A stretch of DNA of 12,919 bases from an uncultured Clostridium sp. (lineage in GTDB: Bacteria > Bacillota > Clostridia > TANB77 > CAG-508), in assembly GCA_946497585.1 (NCBI GenBank), contig CAMMLF010000040.1, positions 1-12,919 on the forward strand, in the 5' to 3' direction. Shown here piece by piece: positions 1 through 7,369 of the stretch. The position numbers and the translations under genes were made by a program. The notes under the pieces are model-generated. The model had not been told where the DNA came from. It ran no database searches and was given only the letters and a program-made list of their open reading frames with translations. Positions within the stretch are counted from its first letter, which is position 1. Each line of letters begins with the position of its first letter.

Positions 1-367
1 TATTTAATTTATTATTTAAATAATTATTATTTTTTTGATTTAATTCTTTTTTAATACTTTTATTATTTTCTTTTTCTATATTATTTTTTAAAATATTAAA
101 TAAATTTTCTTCATTATAACTTTTATTTGATGTAAATATTATTTTTATATTTTTATTTATTTTTTTAATTTCTGAAATTAATTCTTCTAAAGATATATTG
201 CCATCAATATCTTCATTTAAAATAATATAATCTACTTGTGAATTTGCTTCCAAAAATTCAATTATTCCTTCTTTGTACTGTATATCTGTGCAAAGTATAT
301 TGTAATTTTCTTTTTTTAATTTTTCATTTAAATTTATATTACCTATGGCTGTTATTATTCTTTTTAT
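1..367 (-). CDS. Partial protein with CpaE/TadZ-like N-terminal (receiver-like) fold, non-ATG start
   Basis: The first 122 codons of a minus-strand gene run off the left edge without a stop. The protein begins KRIITAIGNINLNEKL and continues with alternating hydrophobic strands and helices (NILCTDIQYKEGIIEFLE, VDYIILNEDI, IKIIFTSN), then a Lys/Asn-rich tail. This resembles the pseudo-receiver N-terminus of CpaE/TadZ-type or ParA-like proteins found near secretion loci. The P-loop domain that would confirm it lies outside the window. A perfect ribosome binding site, AAAAGGAGG at 376-384, is followed after 8 nt by ATA, exactly where an ATG is expected; an in-frame ATT lies two codons earlier. 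No ATG or GTG occurs in the visible reading frame, and a TAA lies just upstream. It follows the VirB4 gene by about 145 bp of AT-rich repeats and is probably in the same transcript. The function is inferred from weak resemblance only; the open frame itself is clear. Confidence 0.6.
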   Translation of the reverse strand, partial: MKRIITAIGNINLNEKLKKENYNILCTDIQYKEGIIEFLEANSQVDYIILNEDIDGNISLEELISEIKKINKNIKIIFTSNKSYNEENLFNILKNNIEKENNKSIKKELNQKNNNYLNNKLN

Positions 368-436
368 TTTAATTACCTCCTTTTAAAAAATTAATTAATA
401 ATTAATTTTTTTGATATATTTTTTAATAATTTATTT

Positions 437-513
437 ATTAATTATTTTTATTAATTATTTTTATTAATTTTTTAATTAATTATTTTTTATTAATTTTTCA
501 ATTAATTATTTTT
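437..513. repeat. AT-only tandem repeat, six units of 12-14 bp
   Basis: Six consecutive units of the form ATTAATTATTTTT or ATTAATTTTTNA lie head to tail: 437-449, 450-462, 463-474, 475-488, 489-500 and 501-513. The last unit overlaps the stop codon of the VirB4-like gene. The array fills most of the 145-bp gap before the next gene on the minus strand. It contains no convincing promoter or terminator. In such an AT-rich genome it may be slippage-generated sequence. Confidence 0.6.
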
Positions 514-2257
514 ATAAAATTATTTCTTTTTCAAAATCTCCTGATTTTATTTTTGTTAGTATATGTTCTTGACCAACAAACATAAGACATTCTCCTCTTT
601 TAAAAGATTTTATTTCTATTTTTTCTTTGTTTGAAAGGTCTGTATATTTTTCTAGTACCTTTATATTTTCTTCTTCTAAATTGAAAAAAACTTTTATACT
701 TGAGTTATTTAATATACTTTTTCCATAGGTTCCTTCATTTAAACTAAATAGGTCAGATACATCTTGTGTTATGGCTACTCCACTTCCACCATATTTTCTT
801 ATAGTTTTAAATATTTTGTAAATAAAGCTTGCTACTTCTTTGTTTGAGGTAACTCCTATTAGCCTCCATATTTCATCTAAATATATGGCTTTTTTCACTT
901 TTCTATCTTGCTTAACTTTGTCCCAGTAATATTCGATGAACACGTACATCGCATACTTTAGGTTATCTTCTCCAAGTTCATATATGTCTGCTATTATTAA
1001 TTTATTTTCCAATTTTACATTTGTCTTTTTATTAAAATAACTTAGTGAGCCTTTTATAAAAGGAAATAATTTTACTTTCATATTTGCGTCCAAATTGTTA
1101 TATAAATCTTCTAATATTGGCATGTCGTCACTTGTTTTAAATTTGCCATTTTTATATAAAGATTTATCATTAAATGTGATTCCCTTTTGATTGTAGGTTT
1201 TAATAATTGCCTTTTCTAATATTGTTTTTTCTTCTTCTTTTAAATTTTCAAATATTAGTTTGAAAAATCCTATTAGCTTTCCTATTTTTGTAGATAAATA
1301 TCCGCTTTGCTCCTCTTCTAAGCTTTCTTTTCTAATATCTAATACATTTATGTATGTATTTGAACTTGGCCCTATTTTAATTATTGTTCCTCCTAGATTT
1401 TTTCCAAGGCTTGTGTATTCTCTATCTGGGTCTATTACGTATTGTTCTAATCCAAATAATGCATACCTGAGTATCATTAATTTTGTAAAATATGATTTTC
1501 CTGCTCCACTTGTTCCAAATATACACATATTTGCATTTTTATATTTATTTGTATCAAATTTATCTATGAATATTAGAGAATTGTTATATATGTTTTCTCC
1601 AATAAATATGCCTGTTTCGTCAAATATTGCTGATGATATAAATGGATAGGTTGATACTAATGAATTTGTAAGTATATTTCTTTTTGTTATTTCTTTTACG
1701 TCTGAATTATTTTGCATAAGTGGTAAGCAAGATAAGTAAGTTTGCTCTTGTCTAAAATATGCTTTTTTTGGTAAAATACCTCTACTTCTTAGCAAGCCTT
1801 CTATTTTGTTTAAGTTATATTCTAATTCTTTTGTATTTTCTGCAAATGTCATTATATATGTATATAAAAAATATAGTTCTTCATTATTTATTTGCATTTC
1901 TCTTCTTATATATTTTGCGTCATTATATGTAAAAGCCGCTATTTCTGAGTCTTGCCTGTTTTCGCCTATTTTTTCTAAATCCACTTTTACATTTCCTATG
2001 TTATATGTTAAGTCCTTTATTACTTTATAAGTGTCTTGCTTTTCGTAAAACATTGAAATATATATATTGGTATTTGAATCTATAATGCTTTTTAATATTA
2101 AATCATCTTGCTCGCGTAAATAATTTACAATTAGTAGACCTGAGTAATACATACCATCTATTTCAATATATTTAGGGTTACTTAAGTTTATATACGAAGG
2201 ACTTAAATAATCTTTTTTTGTAAATATTCCTCCTAAATAACTATTTTGTATACGCAT
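512..2257 (-). CDS. VirB4/TraC-family conjugation or type IV secretion ATPase
   Basis: This is a 581-aa AAA-type ATPase of the VirB4/TraE/TraC family, which powers type IV secretion and conjugative pilus systems from the cytoplasmic membrane. The first ~220 residues match the less conserved VirB4 N-terminal domain. The ATPase domain follows, with Walker A GTSGAGKS at about residues 249-256, the VirB4-typical VIDPDREY at 275-282, Walker B IYLDEIW at 459-465 and the ITQD motif near 497-500. All catalytic motifs are intact and the length is normal for a short VirB4, so it looks functional. I start at ATG 2257, overlapped by an AGAGGTG ribosome binding site; a GTG one codon upstream (2260) is possible. 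It lies 84 bp downstream of the TraC-like gene and shares its promoter. No relaxase, VirD4 coupling protein or integrase is visible, so the substrate is unknown. Confidence 0.88.
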   Translation of the reverse strand: MRIQNSYLGGIFTKKDYLSPSYINLSNPKYIEIDGMYYSGLLIVNYLREQDDLILKSIIDSNTNIYISMFYEKQDTYKVIKDLTYNIGNVKVDLEKIGENRQDSEIAAFTYNDAKYIRREMQINNEELYFLYTYIMTFAENTKELEYNLNKIEGLLRSRGILPKKAYFRQEQTYLSCLPLMQNNSDVKEITKRNILTNSLVSTYPFISSAIFDETGIFIGENIYNNSLIFIDKFDTNKYKNANMCIFGTSGAGKSYFTKLMILRYALFGLEQYVIDPDREYTSLGKNLGGTIIKIGPSSNTYINVLDIRKESLEEEQSGYLSTKIGKLIGFFKLIFENLKEEEKTILEKAIIKTYNQKGITFNDKSLYKNGKFKTSDDMPILEDLYNNLDANMKVKLFPFIKGSLSYFNKKTNVKLENKLIIADIYELGEDNLKYAMYVFIEYYWDKVKQDRKVKKAIYLDEIWRLIGVTSNKEVASFIYKIFKTIRKYGGSGVAITQDVSDLFSLNEGTYGKSILNNSSIKVFFNLEEENIKVLEKYTDLSNKEKIEIKSFKRGECLMFVGQEHILTKIKSGDFEKEIIL

Positions 2258-2341
2258 CACCTCTTATAAATTATGTTATTACAATTTGTGACCTTCAATA
2301 TATGTTCTTGAACAATTGTAACTAAATGTTTTTATCTTGAG

Positions 2342-2890
2342 TTACTCATTTAAAAATATTTTTGAATTAAAAAATGAGAATAATACATCTCTTATTTGAT
2401 TTTCTTTTGTATATTCTGAAACAATGTTACCACATCTAGCTAAAAGCTCTTTGACTTTAAAATAATTTTCTTGCAGATTTTGTATTGTTACACTTTCTAA
2501 ATTAGATATGTCCTCTGCACTTTGACTTATTATTATAAAGAAATTTTTGTTGGAAGATTTTTGATTTTGATTTAAAGAATTAATATATTCAATATATTTT
2601 TCTTTAATTTCTGGGTATAAATTGTTTTGATTTAATAAATCAATGTTTTTTGTTAAATCTTCTTTTTTACTTTGGATTAAAATTTGTAGATTGAAATTAC
2701 AACTTTTAATGAAACTCTTGTATGAGTTTAAAATTGCTTCTTTTTCTAGTTCAGATTTTAGATTATAGTTAATTGGCTCAACTTTTAATATTTTTACATA
2801 GGAGGAATTTTTGAGTTTAATTATGCCTTTGTCTAAAATCTTATCATAAGGAAGCCATTTTTGAACAGATTGATTTTTGTCTGCTTTCAT
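2342..2890 (-). CDS. TraC-like protein, small partner of a VirB4 ATPase
   Basis: This 182-aa soluble protein has no signal peptide or membrane segment. The N-terminus (VQKWLPYDKILDKGIIKLKNSSYVKILKV, then PINYNLKSELEKEAILNSYKSFI, then FNLQILIQS) follows the pattern of the small TraC-like proteins encoded directly before VirB4-type ATPases in type IV secretion and conjugation loci. The rest is helical and charged, with a conserved-looking KELLARCGNIV near the end. It is not a broken N-terminus of the downstream VirB4 gene, because that gene has its own complete N-terminal domain. The start at 2890 is preceded by AAAGGA 9 nt upstream. It is the first gene of the block, with a strong promoter and candidate Spo0A boxes upstream. 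The family is inferred from pattern only and the biochemical role is unknown. Confidence 0.7.
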   Translation of the reverse strand: MKADKNQSVQKWLPYDKILDKGIIKLKNSSYVKILKVEPINYNLKSELEKEAILNSYKSFIKSCNFNLQILIQSKKEDLTKNIDLLNQNNLYPEIKEKYIEYINSLNQNQKSSNKNFFIIISQSAEDISNLESVTIQNLQENYFKVKELLARCGNIVSEYTKENQIRDVLFSFFNSKIFLNE

Positions 2891-2927
2891 AAAAGCTTTT
2901 CCTTTCTTTTTAATTTTTGAAGCTTTT
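2891..2927 (-). promoter_or_regulatory. Leader hairpin enclosing the ribosome binding site of the TraC-like gene
   Basis: AAAAGCTT at 2891-2898 can pair with AAGCTTTT at 2920-2927, giving an 8-bp stem. The AAAGGA ribosome binding site (2900-2905, minus strand) sits at the edge of the loop. The start codon follows directly. The stem is AT-rich and weak, so any effect on translation is speculative. Confidence 0.35.
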
Positions 2928-2952
2928 TAATTTTTCTCCTTTCATGTTAATA

Positions 2953-2981
2953 ATAATACAATATTTTCCATAATATGTCAA
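2953..2981 (-). promoter_or_regulatory. Sigma-A promoter of the TraC-like/VirB4 block
   Basis: The minus strand reads TTGACA at 2981-2976, a 17-nt spacer, then TATTAT at 2958-2953. The -35 is perfect and the -10 matches five of six bases, at ideal spacing. The predicted transcription start is near 2946, giving a leader of about 55 nt before the TraC-like start codon. It is among the best-matching promoters in the window, so the block should be transcribed unless repressed. Confidence 0.8.
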
Positions 2982-3000
2982 CATTTATTTTAAAAAACTT

Positions 3001-3027
3001 TTCGACAAAATCCGACATAATTCGACA
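3001..3027 (-). promoter_or_regulatory. Three tandem Spo0A (0A) boxes
   Basis: On the minus strand there are TGTCGAA (3027-3021), TGTCGGA (3017-3011) and TGTCGAA (3007-3001). They are separated by exactly 3 bp each, so the repeat period is 10 bp and all face the same side of the helix. TGTCGAA is the known Spo0A-binding consensus, and 7-bp boxes with 3-bp gaps is the tandem arrangement described for the Bacillus subtilis abrB promoter. The boxes are centred at about -58, -68 and -78 relative to the predicted start of the TraC-like/VirB4 transcript. Spo0A itself is not in the window. Confidence 0.65.
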
Positions 3028-3105
3028 AAGAGGCTTTTTATTTAAGAGAAAAATTTGATTTTTCTTGCTTTTTTGAATATAGTTTTTTATTTTTTTATTT
3101 AATGC

Positions 3106-3152
3106 AAAAACACATACAAACTTAAATTCTATTTCTGTTTGTATGTGTTTTT
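3106..3152 (-). terminator. Intrinsic terminator after gyrB
   Basis: A 16-bp perfect stem, formed by the arms 3106-3121 and 3137-3152 around a 15-nt loop, lies 44 bp after the gyrB stop codon. The core is ACACATACAAAC paired with GTTTGTATGTGT, flanked by A5/T5 runs, so transcripts from either side end in U5. It closes gyrB on the minus strand and is symmetric enough to act in both directions. Confidence 0.85.
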
Positions 3153-3195
3153 ATTAAAATATTTTGGCTAAACATTTTTAATATTATAATTAATT

Positions 3196-5112
3196 CTATA
3201 CGTCTAAGTTCTTTACGAATTTAGCATTTTGTTCAATAAATTCTCTTCTTGGCTCTATTTGGTCACCCATTAATATTGTGAATATTTGGTCTGCTTTCAT
3301 TGCATCATCCATTGTAACTTTTATTAAAATTCTATTTTCTGGATTCATTGTTGTTTCCCATAATTGTTCTGGGTTCATTTCACCAAGACCTTTGTATCTT
3401 TGTATAGAAACATTGTCTCTTCCTATTTTTGCAAGCTCAGTTTCTAATTCTTCATCTGTATAGCAATATACATCTTGTATTCCTTTTTTAGATACTTTAT
3501 ATAGTGGTGGTTGAGCTAAATAAACGTGTCCTTGCTCTAATAGTGGTCTCATATATCTAAAGAAGAATGTTAATAATAATGTTCTAATATGTGCACCATC
3601 AACATCGGCATCTGCCATTATTATAACTTTACCATATCTAATTTTAGATATATCAAAATCTGCACCAATTCCAGCTCCAACTGCTTGTATAACTGGTTTT
3701 AATTTTTCATTATTGTATATTTTATCTGCTCTTGATTTTTCAACATTAAGCATTTTTCCCCATAATGGTAAAATTGCTTGATATTTTCTATTTCTACCTT
3801 GTTTTGCACTTCCGCCTGCAGAGTCTCCCTCGACTATATATACTTCACATTCTTCTGCTACTTTACTTGAACAGTCTGCTAATTTTCCAGGAAGAGTTGT
3901 AACTTCTAGTGCATTTTTTCTTCTAACTAATTCTCTAGCTTTTCTTGCTGCTTCTCTTGCTCTTGAAGCACTAACACATTTTTCAAGGATAGCTTTTGCA
4001 ACATTAGGATTTTCTTCTAAATAATTTGATAATGCATCTGTTACCATTGCTTGTACAATTCCTGCAACATTGCTATTTCCTAATTTTGTTTTTGTTTGTC
4101 CTTCAAATTGTGGTTCCTTTACTTTTACAGATATAACAGCTGTTAGACCTTCTCTTATATCTTCACCTTGTAAATTTGAATCTTTTTCTTTTATTATGTT
4201 ATGACTTCTTGCATAATCATTAAATACTTTTGTTAAGCCTCTTTTAAATCCTTCTAGGTGAGTTCCACCTTCTACTGTATTAATATTATTTACAAAAGAG
4301 TAAATATTTTCATTATATGCTGTTGTATATTGAATAGCTATTTCAACTGGAACTTCGCTTACTGTTTTTTCAATATATATTGGGTCTGGGTTTAATTTTT
4401 CTTTATTTTGATTTAAGTATTCTACAAAAGATTTTAATCCTCCTTCAAAGCAAAATTCTGCTTTTTTAGGTGTTTCTTCTCTCAAATCTTCTATACTTAT
4501 GTTTAGTCCTTTTGTTAAAAATGCTATTTCTCTAAATCTATCTTCTAGTGTGTCATAGTCATATTCTGTTGTTTCAAATATTTCACTATCTGCTAAAAAT
4601 CTAACCTTTGTTCCTGTTTTCTTAGAGTCACCTATTTTTGTAAGCTTTTCGACAGTTCTTCCTCTTTCAAATTTCATTTGGTATATTCCACCATCTCTTT
4701 GAATAGTTACTTCTGTCCATTCTGATAAAGCATTTACAACAGAGGCACCAACACCGTGCAATCCACCAGATACTTTGTATCCACTATCTCCACCAAATTT
4801 ACCACCAGCATGAAGTACTGTGTAAACTGTTTCAGCTGCTGATATATGTGTTTTTGGGTGTATATCTACTGGTATACCTCTACCATTATCTTCAACAGAT
4901 ATAATATTCCCTGGTTCTATTTTTACTACAATGTGTGTACAATATCCTGCTAGTGCTTCGTCAACGCAGTTATCTACAATTTCATATACTAAATGATGTA
5001 AACCTCTTTTTGAAACACTACCAATATACATACCTGGTCTTTTTCTTACGGCTTCAAGACCTTCTAATACTTGTATTTGATTAGCTCCATAAGCATGATT
5101 ATATTTTTCCAT
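3196..5112 (-). CDS. gyrB: DNA gyrase subunit B
   Basis: This is the ATPase subunit of DNA gyrase, the GyrA2GyrB2 enzyme that introduces negative supercoils. The 638-aa length is typical. The GHKL ATPase domain shows EIVDNCVDEA, DNGRGIP and GGKFGGDSGYKVSGGLHGVG in the first ~120 residues. The TOPRIM domain follows with EGDSAGGSAKQGRNR and DADVDGAHIRTLLLTFF, then the C-terminal QRYKGLGEMN. I start at ATG 5112, where GGAGG lies 7 nt upstream and the protein begins MEKYNHAYGANQIQVLEGLEAVRKRPGMYIG as expected; a 30-residue upstream extension (to 5202) overlaps the promoter and is not credible. It has its own promoter and terminator. Unusually, gyrA does not follow; ParE is a less likely alternative given the length and oriC location. 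Confidence 0.97.
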   Translation of the reverse strand: MEKYNHAYGANQIQVLEGLEAVRKRPGMYIGSVSKRGLHHLVYEIVDNCVDEALAGYCTHIVVKIEPGNIISVEDNGRGIPVDIHPKTHISAAETVYTVLHAGGKFGGDSGYKVSGGLHGVGASVVNALSEWTEVTIQRDGGIYQMKFERGRTVEKLTKIGDSKKTGTKVRFLADSEIFETTEYDYDTLEDRFREIAFLTKGLNISIEDLREETPKKAEFCFEGGLKSFVEYLNQNKEKLNPDPIYIEKTVSEVPVEIAIQYTTAYNENIYSFVNNINTVEGGTHLEGFKRGLTKVFNDYARSHNIIKEKDSNLQGEDIREGLTAVISVKVKEPQFEGQTKTKLGNSNVAGIVQAMVTDALSNYLEENPNVAKAILEKCVSASRAREAARKARELVRRKNALEVTTLPGKLADCSSKVAEECEVYIVEGDSAGGSAKQGRNRKYQAILPLWGKMLNVEKSRADKIYNNEKLKPVIQAVGAGIGADFDISKIRYGKVIIMADADVDGAHIRTLLLTFFFRYMRPLLEQGHVYLAQPPLYKVSKKGIQDVYCYTDEELETELAKIGRDNVSIQRYKGLGEMNPEQLWETTMNPENRILIKVTMDDAMKADQIFTILMGDQIEPRREFIEQNAKFVKNLDV

Positions 5113-5152
5113 TATATTTCCTCCTGCATAACTCTTTAGTTTGCTACATATA

Positions 5153-5181
5153 AGTTTATTTTTAATTTTAAAATTTGTCAA
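5153..5181 (-). promoter_or_regulatory. Promoter of gyrB
   Basis: The minus strand reads TTGACA at 5181-5176, a 17-nt spacer, then TAAACT at 5158-5153. The -35 is perfect and the -10 is weaker (four of six). Initiation near 5146 would give a leader of about 34 nt ending in the GGAGG ribosome binding site. This makes gyrB a separate transcription unit from the upstream polyprenyl synthase. Confidence 0.6.
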
Positions 5182-5221
5182 GTTAAAATTTAGTAAAATC
5201 ACCTATATATCTTTTTAACAT

Positions 5222-6100
5222 TTACTTATTTCTCTTACCAATATAAATTGCCAAATCCTTTAAAAATTGAGCTTTTTCACCGTAAGTTTCTAGACTTTCT
5301 ATTGCTTCTTTAATATTTTTTTCTAATTCTTGCTCTGCTTTTTCTAGTCCATATTTACTTACATATGTGCATTTATTTCTTTTTCTATCATTCCTAACAG
5401 GCTTTCCTAAAACTTTTTCATCTCCTATTTCTGAAAGGATATCGTCTCTTATTTGAAAAGCTAGTCCTATTTTTTCTGCATAATTAGTTAAATTTGCTAA
5501 GTCTTTTTCATTTACTTTTGCAAGTATTGCGCCAATTCTAACAGCTGCTCTTATTAATGCCCCTGTTTTATTTTTGTGCATATACTTAAGTTCATCAATT
5601 AAGGCTTGATTTCCTTCGTATTCAGTATCTACATATTCTCCTATAAGCATTCTGTCTACTGCATAAGAAAGCTCATAAAAACAATCAATATTTTCTTGAG
5701 TTAAATTATTTTTTAAGTTTTCGCTTATTACCAAATAAGCATTATTAAGCAAACTATCTCCTGCTAAAATTGCTGTTGCTTCATTAAACATTTTATGATT
5801 TGTTGGCTTTCCATGTCTAAAATCATCATTATCTATACCTGGTAAGTCGTCATGTATTAATGAAAAATTATGTATCATTTCAATTGCAACAACATATGGC
5901 ATACATATTTTATTGTCTTCTTTAAAAAGTTCATATGTAGCTAAAATCAATGTTGGTCTAAGTCTTTTTCCTCCTGCCATTAAGCTGTATTCAACTGAGT
6001 CATTTAATTTTTTCTCTAAACAGTCATTTTTTCTAATATATTTTTTTAATTCATTTTCCGTTATTTTTGCATAATTTTTTAGTTCATCTTTAAAATCCAT
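5222..6100 (-). CDS. Polyprenyl (farnesyl/geranyl-type) diphosphate synthase
   Basis: This 292-aa trans-isoprenyl diphosphate synthase of the IspA type condenses isopentenyl diphosphate with allylic diphosphates for quinone, carotenoid or cell-wall lipid precursors. Visible motifs are GGKRLRP (43-49), the first aspartate-rich region HDDLPGIDNDDFRHGKPT (83-100), KTGALIRAAVRIGA (178-191) and the second region FQIRDDIL (215-222), followed by GDEKVLGKPVRND. The second motif reads DDILS, so the third aspartate of DDxxD is replaced by serine; the first motif has the four-residue DDx4D spacing typical of bacterial short-chain synthases. I start at ATG 6100, behind GGGGAG; a TTG at 6112 is a poorer choice. 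It lies between recF and gyrB, an unusual place for this gene, which is more often near xseB and dxs. Product chain length cannot be read from the sequence with certainty. Confidence 0.9.
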   Translation of the reverse strand: MDFKDELKNYAKITENELKKYIRKNDCLEKKLNDSVEYSLMAGGKRLRPTLILATYELFKEDNKICMPYVVAIEMIHNFSLIHDDLPGIDNDDFRHGKPTNHKMFNEATAILAGDSLLNNAYLVISENLKNNLTQENIDCFYELSYAVDRMLIGEYVDTEYEGNQALIDELKYMHKNKTGALIRAAVRIGAILAKVNEKDLANLTNYAEKIGLAFQIRDDILSEIGDEKVLGKPVRNDRKRNKCTYVSKYGLEKAEQELEKNIKEAIESLETYGEKAQFLKDLAIYIGKRNK

Positions 6101-6165
6101 AATACTCCCCAAAATTACTGTTTTAATTTATTCTTAAAATTAATTTTTGTATACTTGTTTTTTTT

Positions 6166-6190
6166 AATAGAAAAATTTAATTTTTCTATT
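6166..6190. repeat. AT-rich hairpin, related to one at 3047-3065
   Basis: AATAGAAAAA (6166-6175) pairs perfectly with TTTTTCTATT (6181-6190) around a TTTAA loop, in the gap between recF and the polyprenyl synthase gene. Neither side is followed by a T-run on the strand being transcribed, so it is not an obvious terminator. Its core, GAAAAATTTRATTTTTC, recurs at 3048-3064. Confidence 0.4.
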
Positions 6191-6215
6191 TAAAAATGTT
6201 AACATTAATATTATA

Positions 6216-7259
6216 TTACAAAATCTCACCGTTTACAACCTTATGGGAAATACTATTTTTTATATCAATATTTTTTGTACAAGTAATTATTACTTGTATA
6301 TCTTCTATATTGTTTAAAAAATTAGAAATTCTTTTTTCATCTAATTCAGACATAAAATCATCTAGTAAAAGTATTGGATATTCGCCTAAATCATCATATA
6401 TTACATTTAGCTCTGCAAGTTTAAGTGATAATATAGCTGTCCTGTTTTGACCTTGTGAGCCATAAATATTAACAGGTTCATTATTTATGTATATAGTAAA
6501 ATCATCTCTATGTACTCCCTTTGTTGTATAGCCTCTATAATAGTCATTTACTCTGTTCTTTTTTAATTCCTGTAAAAAATCTTCCTTACTTTTACAATCT
6601 GAAAAATATTTAATATCTATTTTTTCAGCTGTTATTTCCGCATGAATTGATGTTATTTTATTTTTTATTAATTCTATAAATTGCTTTCGATATGTATAGA
6701 TTTTTTCTCCATATTCGGCAAGCTTTTCATCCCATATATCAAGCATTGCATCATTTTTCATTTTTTGCTTTAGAAAATTATTTCTTTGTTCAAGTGTTTT
6801 TAAATATGAATTTAAGTTTAATACATAAGCAGGTCTTAATTGTCCAATCATCATATCTAGAAATTTTCTTCTTGAAGCTGGCCCACTTTTTAGTAAATTA
6901 ATATCATCTGGTGTAAAAATTACTAAAATAATATTTCCTAAAACTTCACTAAGTTTTTTTAATTTTACATCATTTAAGTAAACATTTTTTTTATCTGAAA
7001 TTTCTACTTTTATTTCCCCATCTCTATCTTTTTTTTGAAAATGAGTTTGAACTTTTAAAAAGTTCTCTCCCATTTTTATTAACTCCTTTTCTTTATTAGT
7101 TCTAAAAGATTTTCCAAAGCTTGAAATAAAGATGGATTCTAAAATATTTGTTTTTCCTTGAGCATTATCTCCATAAAAAATATTTATTTTATTTTCAAAA
7201 TTTATTTCTTGATATTTATAATTCCTAAAATTTTGTATTTTTAAATTATCTATGTACAT
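6216..7259 (-). CDS. recF: DNA replication and repair protein RecF
   Basis: RecF is an SMC/ABC-like ATPase that, with RecO and RecR, loads RecA at single-strand gaps. The 347-aa protein shows Walker A GDNAQGKTN (30-38), the RecF signature FTPDDINLLKSGPASRRKFLD (115-135), the ABC-type SQGQ (268-271) and Walker B PILLLDDFMSELD (295-307). GVHRDD near 248-253 replaces the more usual GPHRDD. I start at ATG 7259 because RecF normally begins MYIxNLxLxNFRNY and AAAGGAATTGGA lies just upstream; an ATG seven codons earlier (7280) lacks a ribosome binding site. It follows dnaN after a DnaA-box-containing gap, without the small S4-domain gene often found in between. Confidence 0.96.
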   Translation of the reverse strand: MYIDNLKIQNFRNYKYQEINFENKINIFYGDNAQGKTNILESIFISSFGKSFRTNKEKELIKMGENFLKVQTHFQKKDRDGEIKVEISDKKNVYLNDVKLKKLSEVLGNIILVIFTPDDINLLKSGPASRRKFLDMMIGQLRPAYVLNLNSYLKTLEQRNNFLKQKMKNDAMLDIWDEKLAEYGEKIYTYRKQFIELIKNKITSIHAEITAEKIDIKYFSDCKSKEDFLQELKKNRVNDYYRGYTTKGVHRDDFTIYINNEPVNIYGSQGQNRTAILSLKLAELNVIYDDLGEYPILLLDDFMSELDEKRISNFLNNIEDIQVIITCTKNIDIKNSISHKVVNGEIL

Positions 7260-7340
7260 TTTTAATCCAATTCCTTTCATTTTTTAAGCTACATTTTTCT
7301 AAATATTAAAAATATTAAATTTTCTTAAAAATGCACTATC

Positions 7341-7369
7341 ATTATACATTTTTTTCTTGTGATTATGCA
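7341..7369 (-). promoter_or_regulatory. Possible recF promoter beside DnaA boxes
   Basis: A perfect TATAAT (7346-7341, minus strand) lies about 80 bp upstream of the recF start. The -35 region 17 nt further up (TGCATA) is poor and overlaps the DnaA box at 7363-7371. If real, DnaA could modulate it. Read-through from dnaN is the alternative, since no terminator is seen after dnaN. Confidence 0.35.

Noticed and set aside
2258..2341. A possible frameshift splitting one VirB4 gene into two
   Set aside because: The downstream frame has a full VirB4 N-terminal domain and its own start, and an 84-bp non-coding gap separates the two. The upstream protein fits a separate TraC-like family.
2911..2945. 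Eleven-codon frame MKGEKLKSFKN in the leader of the TraC-like gene
   Set aside because: Its ATG lies almost at the predicted transcription start with no upstream ribosome binding site; no evidence of a leader peptide.
6166..6190. Hairpin as a recF terminator
   Set aside because: On the minus strand the stem is followed by A-rich, not T-rich, sequence, so intrinsic termination is not supported.
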